64,000 nt of DNA from Spongilla lacustris (lineage: Eukaryota > Porifera > Demospongiae > Spongillida > Spongillidae). The translations under genes were made by a program, and so were the position numbers. The notes under the pieces were generated by a model, which saw nothing but the letters and a program-made list of their open reading frames with translations, was not told where the DNA came from and did not search any database. This document shows, in pieces, positions 57,730-64,000 of this stretch (positions within the stretch are counted from its first letter, which is position 1; each line of letters starts with the position of its first letter). Location: positions 23,665,790 through 23,729,789 of the forward strand of contig OX442415.1 of assembly GCA_949361645.1 (NCBI GenBank), written 5' to 3'.

Positions 57730-60463
57730 ATGGTAGAAGCAATAAACTGCAACTTTGCAAGAACAGCAATTCGATGCATTGCGCAAAGCCTCTATGTGCA
57801 TAAGGGTTGTGTCAAAACACTTCCTAAAAAATCTATGGCACAGTTACTTACACAGTACAATTATTCATTTGAAGACACACCAGCAATGCAATTAGATAAA
57901 GTTAAGTACTCCACAATCAAAAAAGAAGCTACTAGCTTTGTTTAATAAGCACTGGAAACCCACAGCAGCAGGAACAAATTTTCAATTTCTCAATGTAACA
58001 AACTCCCGCCAAACAAAAAAGCACTACATTCAGTGGAGCAATGCAAATGACGATACCATTGCATTGCCATGTTTACAACCTCACTTACATGTACCACAAA
58101 GCATGACTATTGAAATCTTACACAATCACCCAACAGCATCTTGGGAAGACAGCTGTAGAAGAACAGAACGACAACAAAACATGAGAAGTATGGTAAGAAA
58201 AGTGAAAAAGTCTATACAAGTAGCAATGGATGATACCAACCTTGACTGTTATGGCCAACAGGATTAGTTGGAAAATGTTTGACAAGATGAGAGCAGCAAC
58301 ATAGGTTGAACTAAAAGGAAATGATGTCAGAGATGAAGATACATGTATGCTCCCAGCTACATGTAAGCATACTCACACAGGCAACCTGGATGTGGAGGAA
58401 CATAATACTGATGTACAGAACCTTCTGGAAGAAGCAAATTTAGTCTTGGTCACCCGATAAGGTTGTCAAATGGTCTGAACTGGCTAGGTGATGTGGAATC
58501 ACAAGACACAATGGAGGGCAGGTCCTGAAAGAGATCATGAAGAAACATGGCAGAGTAGCAGCAAGTCTAAATAAAAGAGAACAAAGAAGGAAATGACGTT
58601 CATGACAACTACTACCAGGCAGTGTATCCTTTCCCATGGCAAAGACCTCTAAATACCAAAAACACAAATTACAATGCTACAAGAGATTTGGTAAAATACT
58701 TTGTGGTGAAAAAGTGGTGAAAACACATTACACTAAACATGTGGAAAATGCCAGTACAACAACCATTTCAGAGGTCATTACACATTCGCAGCACAAAATA
58801 GATATAAGGAGAAAGCTGCTGGAAATGCATGAAAAGCTTAGTTTACTTGGCAATCAACCAGATGATAATTTTGAGAAATTGAGTGATGCTGAGGTAAAGA
58901 CGCAATTAGAGAAACTAGGGGAAAAAACTTAAGGTACATCTGATGAGCTCAAGGCACAGCTAAAAAGCATTAACCGTACAAGACGCATGTAGATATGGCA
59001 TGACCATTCAATAATCTCAGGTCACAGCCACTCTGGTTAAAGTAGCATGCGTGTACGATCCAGCTTTCTACCACACACCTGAAGAGGTTGGAGGAAAAGA
59101 GGTACAAACAAGAATAGAAAGACCAGAAACACACATCTTAGGCTGTTCAGGTTCATCGCTACTTGATCAAGCACTGGTTAGCAATTGTCCCTTAGAATGC
59201 ACACAAGAACTTTCAACTCTTTTACATACAGCAACTGGAATACACTGCATTTTTTTCATGGTGATGGCCCAGCACAGCCGTACAAAGCTGGTAATAGTAT
59301 TGGTGGCACATATCCATGTGTGCAGTGTGGAGTGGCATCAGATGAAATTAGTGAACTTGAATGTACCTATAGATGCCAAACAAGGAGCTTAATTAAAGGA
59401 GAGGCAAGAATTTGACGTGTCAAGAACTTGAGGGACAGGTGTGGAAGATAGGAGGGATAAACACATATGATAAACTGAAAGTTAAAGAACTACGACAAGA
59501 GCTAAAAAGAAGACATTGAGACGAGAGTTTTTTTAACAGGGATGAGATGGACAGCCTATTGAAGTCACTGTGCATGGGAATAACAAACATCTGCTCTATT
59601 ACAGCCACACCCAACATCACCACTGAACGAATTTCAAATGAGTAAGTACAAAATATCACCAACTGAACCTCTCTCTACATGACATCAAATCACATTTTTG
59701 AAGAAGCTGAAAGTTATTTGCAAGGCGACGTATTGGAAGAGTTTAAGAAACTCAGGGATAGTGTATTATGCAAGAGTACATGTACTCTTCGGTGCTCTGA
59801 TTACCGGAAGGCAATGGTGATACTGTACAATACATTCAGGGAAAAAACATCGACCAAACATTTAAATACATTCTAAGGACAGCAGTGGATCTAAGTCATC
59901 TTGTGTACAGCCGTTACTATGACAGAAACCCTTTCATAAATGGCATGCTATGCATTACTGAATGCATTTTCAAGGACAGGAAACGCAAAAACATTTGGTC
60001 GCTACTTCCACTCATTAACAGCACAATTCAGCTACACTAGTACTGTATCATATAGTAAGCCTCTTTTCTCAACACAGAAGATGAGGAACGCATATTTGGA
60101 CAAGCAAAATCAATTACAAAGTCTACATCAAACTGCCATCCTAACCATGTGTTTGAAAAAGTCATACAGCGTGTTCAAATTGATGGTGAGTGATGAGTAC
60201 AGAGAGCAAAACAAAAGAGAAGGTGAAATTCATAAACTGTCAGCAGCACTTGGCAGTAGAAAAAACACAATCTTTAGTACTATTTTTATCGATGAACATG
60301 CTTGCAATACCAAGCTCACCTTGAGAGAAATGGTGACTTATTGCCTATTGAGGGAGTATGGTGGAAGAGTGTTCGAATTTCTGGATGGGGATGATGAAGA
60401 TGACTTTGGGAATGAAGGACCAAACCTGCATTACCGATCAACATACAATGTAAGTGGCTGATG
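57730..60463 (+). pseudogene. Uncharacterised large transposon protein, decayed
   Basis: Successive plus-strand blocks match the order of a large invertebrate transposon protein that I recognise but cannot name. 57730-58264 includes a helical N-terminal region. 58636-58932 reads KTSKYQKHKLQCYKRFGKIL and KLLEMHEKLSLLG. 59051-59392 reads VYDPAFYHTPEEVGGKEVQT, HILGCSGSSLLDQAL; in the next frame FFHGDGPAQPYKAGNSIGGT then YPCVQCGVASDEISEL (the GDGPA...Q.EAG..GG...C..C zinc block). 59440-59600 has YDKLKVKELRQELKRRH. 59679-59876 and 59940-60463 include FGRYFHSLTAQFSY, NAYLDKQNQ, EIHKLSAALGSRKNTIFSTI and EGPNLHYRST. More than five frameshifts or stops. The biochemical role is unknown. Confidence 0.7.
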
Positions 60464-60779
60464 TTGAACTGCATTTACAATAGTAGTGGGAAGAGTGCAT
60501 TTTGAAAAATGCCATTCTTCCAGTACACATTTCCCATTACATGCCATATACATACACACAAGAGAAATCAATTTTGAATACCATAATGAAAAACAACACT
60601 TCTGCACAATCTCATGGACAGCATGATTGTCTGACACTGATTCCTACTCCACACTACTCACTTTATTATAAACCTAAAACAGTTTCAATCTTACCTCTTT
60701 ATCAGCGTCCATGTCAACGAGAGCGTCCTTTTGGAACATCGTCATCAAGCACAGAAGTTCACCTTTCAACATCGTAAAA

Positions 60780-61135
60780 ACGATCGGTTGGTGTTAGCGG
60801 GTGCACGTTTCTGACAATTGGCACAGTAGGGTTGCGCTGTCTTTCCCCCCACTTCCTTCGGTGGCTCTAGATAGAATTGCCTATTTTAAATCCCGCAATG
60901 GCAGTATCGCAAAAACACTCTTCTGTACAGTCCGCGTAGACAATAAGATTGTCTAACCCTTAGTCCCACTCCCAGGTACTTTGTAATAAATAGTTATCTG
61001 CTGTTAAGCTTAAGGATGCGTGCCTGTGCATTACACTATTGGGCACATGCAGGCTTAATAAGGCACTGAGCTACACCCAACTACATTATACATCTATTCA
61101 AGGACACATGCTTACCAGTAAAAATTAAGAAACCT
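60780..61135. other. No gene recognised
   Basis: Sequence between the plus-strand transposon remnant and Gypsy copy B; no coding segment supported. Confidence 0.4.
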
Positions 61136-62681
61136 CTATAAACACTGCAGATTATCTCTGCAAAGCCCGAAGAGTAATCTGGAAGAAGTTGGGGTGAATG
61201 TGGGGGAGGGCCGCACCAATCCAGTTTCCCTCCGATTGTCCATGATTGAGAGGACTGACATATATATAACCTTCCAAGATAATAATACAATACCGGTCGA
61301 CTCAGAAAACTGAACCTTCTCGATGACCCCACTTATTTCCAGCCTAACCAGTTCTGCACCTTTTCTCGATAAGCGTAGGGACCAGGCATGCTTTGTAGAA
61401 GCACGGCTTAATGGAGTCCTTCGCGTGGAGCTTGACCCTAACCAAGCCAAGCCTGTCCCGAAACACTGCAGTGTGCCTCCCCAGAATGCCCTGTAAGCTG
61501 CACATGTTCCTGGTGTGTAGCACTGATAACTCTTCCTACCTGTGTCGATACCCAATCTCTGCTAAGGAGTGAAGGACCGTTTCCATGCACTATCAGCAGG
61601 GGTAGTTTGTGGCACTTGCCCCCATACGACATGTTGATGGAAACTTGGCCCAACAGTGATAGTTGCTCTCCAGTATATGTCCATGGCAGCACACTGGAAG
61701 GTTGGAGTGGGGGCCTGGAAGATTCTGGCCACAGGCTGCTAAAGGTATCTTCACGGATTAGGGACACAGCTGCCCCAGTGTTGACCTCCATGTGTAGCTT
61801 TGCCTCGTTCAGGCACACAGTAAGCGTGAGCTGTGGGTGTGACCTGTCTTTCTCGTAGAAGAACGTATGCACCTGTTCAGGGGAAGATTCATTTCCTGCA
61901 AGTCTGTGAACTTCCTGCTTTTTCAGCTTGCTGGTGGTCCTCGCAGATGAACGGCTGCGACACACGCGTGCCACATGCCCTTCTTGCCACAAGTATTGCA
62001 GAGCCAACTTTTGCACCTGCACGTCAGACTAAAATGTCTTCCTCCGCAGCGGAAACAGGAGCCATGAGGAACTTGGCTGCTATTTGACTCAGTGTCCATT
62101 GCATTCACGGCAGCTCTACGATCATTAGGTTCTGGGATAGAGTTAACATCAACTACAGGCGGTTGCAGCATACACATGCCCTGTTCTGCTTACTCTGATG
62201 CCTGGGATATCTTGAATGCCTTTGCAAATGTAACTTTGACTCAGCTAGCAGGCACCCCTGAGCCCTGTCATTGCGTAGTCCACAGACCGGACCAAGCGGA
62301 CCCCTCAATAAATCTTCCAACACGGTGCCGAACTCACAATGCTGCGCAATCTGACGGAGCTTGGCCACAAAACTCTGCCACACTTTCCCCCTCCTGCGTT
62401 AAATGTATAGCGTTGCATAATGCTAGATGGAGCAGATGCCAGATGCTCTTTCACTATACCAAAACGTTTGCCTAGGGCTTTATCTGTCGGCTTACTCAGA
62501 GCTACTAAACTGCGTATCTATTGGTATGTGGAGGCCCTGCAAGCACTAAGGAAAACCGCTTGACGCTGCTCCTCGATATTTATGTTGTTGGCATCCAGGT
62601 ACAGCTCAACACGCTTGCAGTACGCTGGCCATTCCTCTCCCTTGTGATTGTATGGACCAATGTTGTCATAAGACTGCATTC
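61136..62681 (-). pseudogene. Gypsy-type gag-protease-RT start, copy B
   Basis: From the 5' side on the minus strand: gag start MQSYDNIGPYNHKGEEWPAY then CKRVELYLDANNINIEEQRQ (62681-62530), a stop, then SKPTDKALGKRFGIVKEHLA in another frame. A CCHC-rich nucleocapsid follows (FRCGGRHFSLTC then LCNTCGKKG, 62070-61990). The aspartic protease (61860-61560) has MEVNTGAAVSLIRE where active enzymes have DTG: the catalytic Asp is Asn. The RT start (RKGAELVRLEISGVIEKVQF) breaks off at about 61300. Multiple frameshifts; not functional. Confidence 0.85.
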
Positions 62682-62716
62682 CTGTAAGAATAGGCAGAGC
62701 TTTAACTCGTTGCCAA

Positions 62717-62933
62717 TGTAGTATCTGCCCGATACATGTAGGTGAGGACGCACAACGATCACTCTCGTAGCTTGCACCACAACTGATAATCAATAGGGTA
62801 CACACTAGCTGAACACGTGCCTGCAACTGGTACAAAAGAACACACCACATATAATATGTATAACTGGATTCACTTGTTCGACCAGCTGGTTTGATGCGGC
62901 GCGCTGTGGTAACGGCCATACATGAATACTACA
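62717..62933 (-). repeat. LTR of Gypsy copy B (217 bp)
   Basis: Bounded by TGTAGTAT and its complement ATACTACA, hence TG...CA ends. On the minus strand the LTR is followed directly by TTGGCAACGAG, the position and type of a primer-binding site, and about 35 bp later by the gag ATG. It is clearly homologous to 57120-57340. Confidence 0.8.
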
Positions 62934-63440
62934 ACTTATGTAGTTTACATGCACCACTGCTTCACGTCTGTACCACTTTTTCAGCATATTGATATGCAGA
63001 ATTCTCTTCCTTTTCTGTCTTGCCAGAAGAGCCTGCCTGGTCAGCAGGAAAACGAGGGGGACAACACTAATACTGCACATGAGTAGCAGCTAATCAAGCA
63101 TGTGCATGTACAAATTGAAGAACACGTCTCATGTTGACATACCCATAAGTGCATGTAAGACTTACGAATCCACGCAGCACTTAGCTTTCTCGTCGTCATT
63201 TCAATATCACGCATGCGCTCATTAAATTAGCAGCCCATGTAAGGTTTGAATCGCAATGCAAAGGAAGCAATATGTCTCCAGACAAAGGGCCGTTCCTAGA
63301 CAAACGATGACTTGCTATACACCTAAGACTTTACCACCATTGTCAACAGTAATGATGATATACTTTCATTTGTTGTAACTCTTCATTGTTGAGCTAGGTA
63401 CCACAAAAATTGGTTATTCCTACTGTTCTGTTCAGGTTTT
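62934..63440. other. No gene recognised
   Basis: Unique sequence upstream (on the minus strand) of Gypsy copy B. Confidence 0.4.
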
Positions 63441-63489
63441 GCAGCAGGAATCTCCATAACCAGTTATTTCATGCACGGAAGAGCTAGCG

Positions 63490-63954
63490 TTGCATGAATC
63501 TCAGTCATGTTCTCTGGATAGCACTGGAGCTGACTTTGACGATGTAAGTTCAGAGGATGAACTTAGTGGGTCGGACCTAGACTCTGTAGACAGCAATGAT
63601 AGTTGTAGTTCAAACATATCAAAAATGAACGAAGTGGCTTCAGCTTCGAGCGGACAGGAGTGGTGGACTTTTCGAACCATTATAATTATATAATGGTTCT
63701 GACATTTTTAGCTTTGATTATCATACAAGTTTAATAGAATTCAGTTTCAAACACCACCTAACCAAAGAAGGGTACAAAGATTTGCTTTTTTTCGTAGCAA
63801 GAACTTTGCCGACCCCTAATATTGCAGTGAAATCACTATATGTGATGCAAAGGTATTTTCTTCATGTGTGCAAGGTACCCAAAGTCACAGAGCATCGTTA
63901 TTGCTCAAAATGCCATCACTTCATTTGATTCAAATGACCCTATGCTGCAATGCC
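63490..63954 (+). pseudogene. Transposon protein N-terminal fragment: acidic, helical, zinc-binding
   Basis: Acidic start ADFDDVSSEDELSGSDLDSV then NDSCSSNISKMNE (63490-63640). In another frame from about 63709: FSFDYHTSLIEFSFKHHLTK, EGYKDLLFFVARTLPTPNIA, SLYVMQRYFLHVCKVP, EHRYCSKCHHFI, a stop, then (frame shifted) NDPMLQCPNKCC. An acidic leader, a helical LLP.PN.....S segment and a YC..C...CPN.C zinc site is the usual N-terminal order of a group of invertebrate transposon proteins. It may be another copy of the family at 57730-60463. The window ends inside it. A short hairpin (GAACCATTATA/TATAATGGTTC) at 63676-63701 sits between the blocks. Confidence 0.5.
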
Positions 63955-64000
63955 CCAACAAATGCTGCTAAAACAGATCGTTTCGTCCTTTGTGACCTTG

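Overview
This 64-kb window is eukaryotic nuclear DNA, most likely from a demosponge or a similar early-branching marine animal. The evidence is spliced genes with GT-AG introns, a complete core alpha-1,6-fucosyltransferase (FUT8) gene, a seven-transmembrane receptor of a type I associate with sponges and cnidarians, many (TG)n/(AC)n microsatellites, dense TGTACATGTACA repeats, poly-G/poly-C tracts, and many decayed transposons of kinds common in sponge and cnidarian genomes. The species assignment is inference. One 200-N assembly gap lies at 24497-24696.

Layout. 0.2-5.6 kb: a divergent gene pair. The minus-strand partner has two tandemly duplicated acidic/serine-rich exons. The plus-strand partner is an 11-exon gene (778 codons, every splice phase consistent) with a ParB-like domain and a C-terminal region that looks like a degenerate N4/N6 amino-methyltransferase. 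5.7-12.7 kb: mobile and repetitive DNA (a 20-bp palindrome with 7-bp target duplications, a 1.5-kb foldback element, 28-bp, 240-bp and 750-bp tandem repeats). 14.9-15.6 kb and 21.3-21.8 kb: two small candidate genes, one a secreted peptide with a TATA box. 17.9-18.85 kb: a non-autonomous TIR element. 23-31 kb: minisatellites, the gap, poly-C elements, a retroelement pseudogene, and a MITE family with AGTCTCG termini and a 9-bp target duplication. 31.8-32.6 kb: exons of an unrecognised gene.

33.8-43.6 kb is the main conventional gene block: a 7TM receptor (minus, one frameshift), FUT8 (minus, six exons, 546 aa), and, divergent from FUT8 across about 355 bp, a two-exon 50-aa single-pass membrane protein resembling TOMM5. 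43.9-44.5 kb holds two 27-28 bp palindromes, each flanked by a perfect 7-bp direct repeat.

45-64 kb is a transposon graveyard: a BED-type zinc-finger N-terminus, a DDE-like fragment interrupted by an 18-bp acidic minisatellite, an Ulp1 protease/PHD remnant, a TTF/hAT transposase, an integrase, two Gypsy-type copies with related LTRs (one lacking the polymerase YxDD region, one with the protease aspartate replaced by asparagine), and two fragments of large uncharacterised transposon proteins. Apart from the divergent pairs, nothing suggests that neighbouring genes act together.
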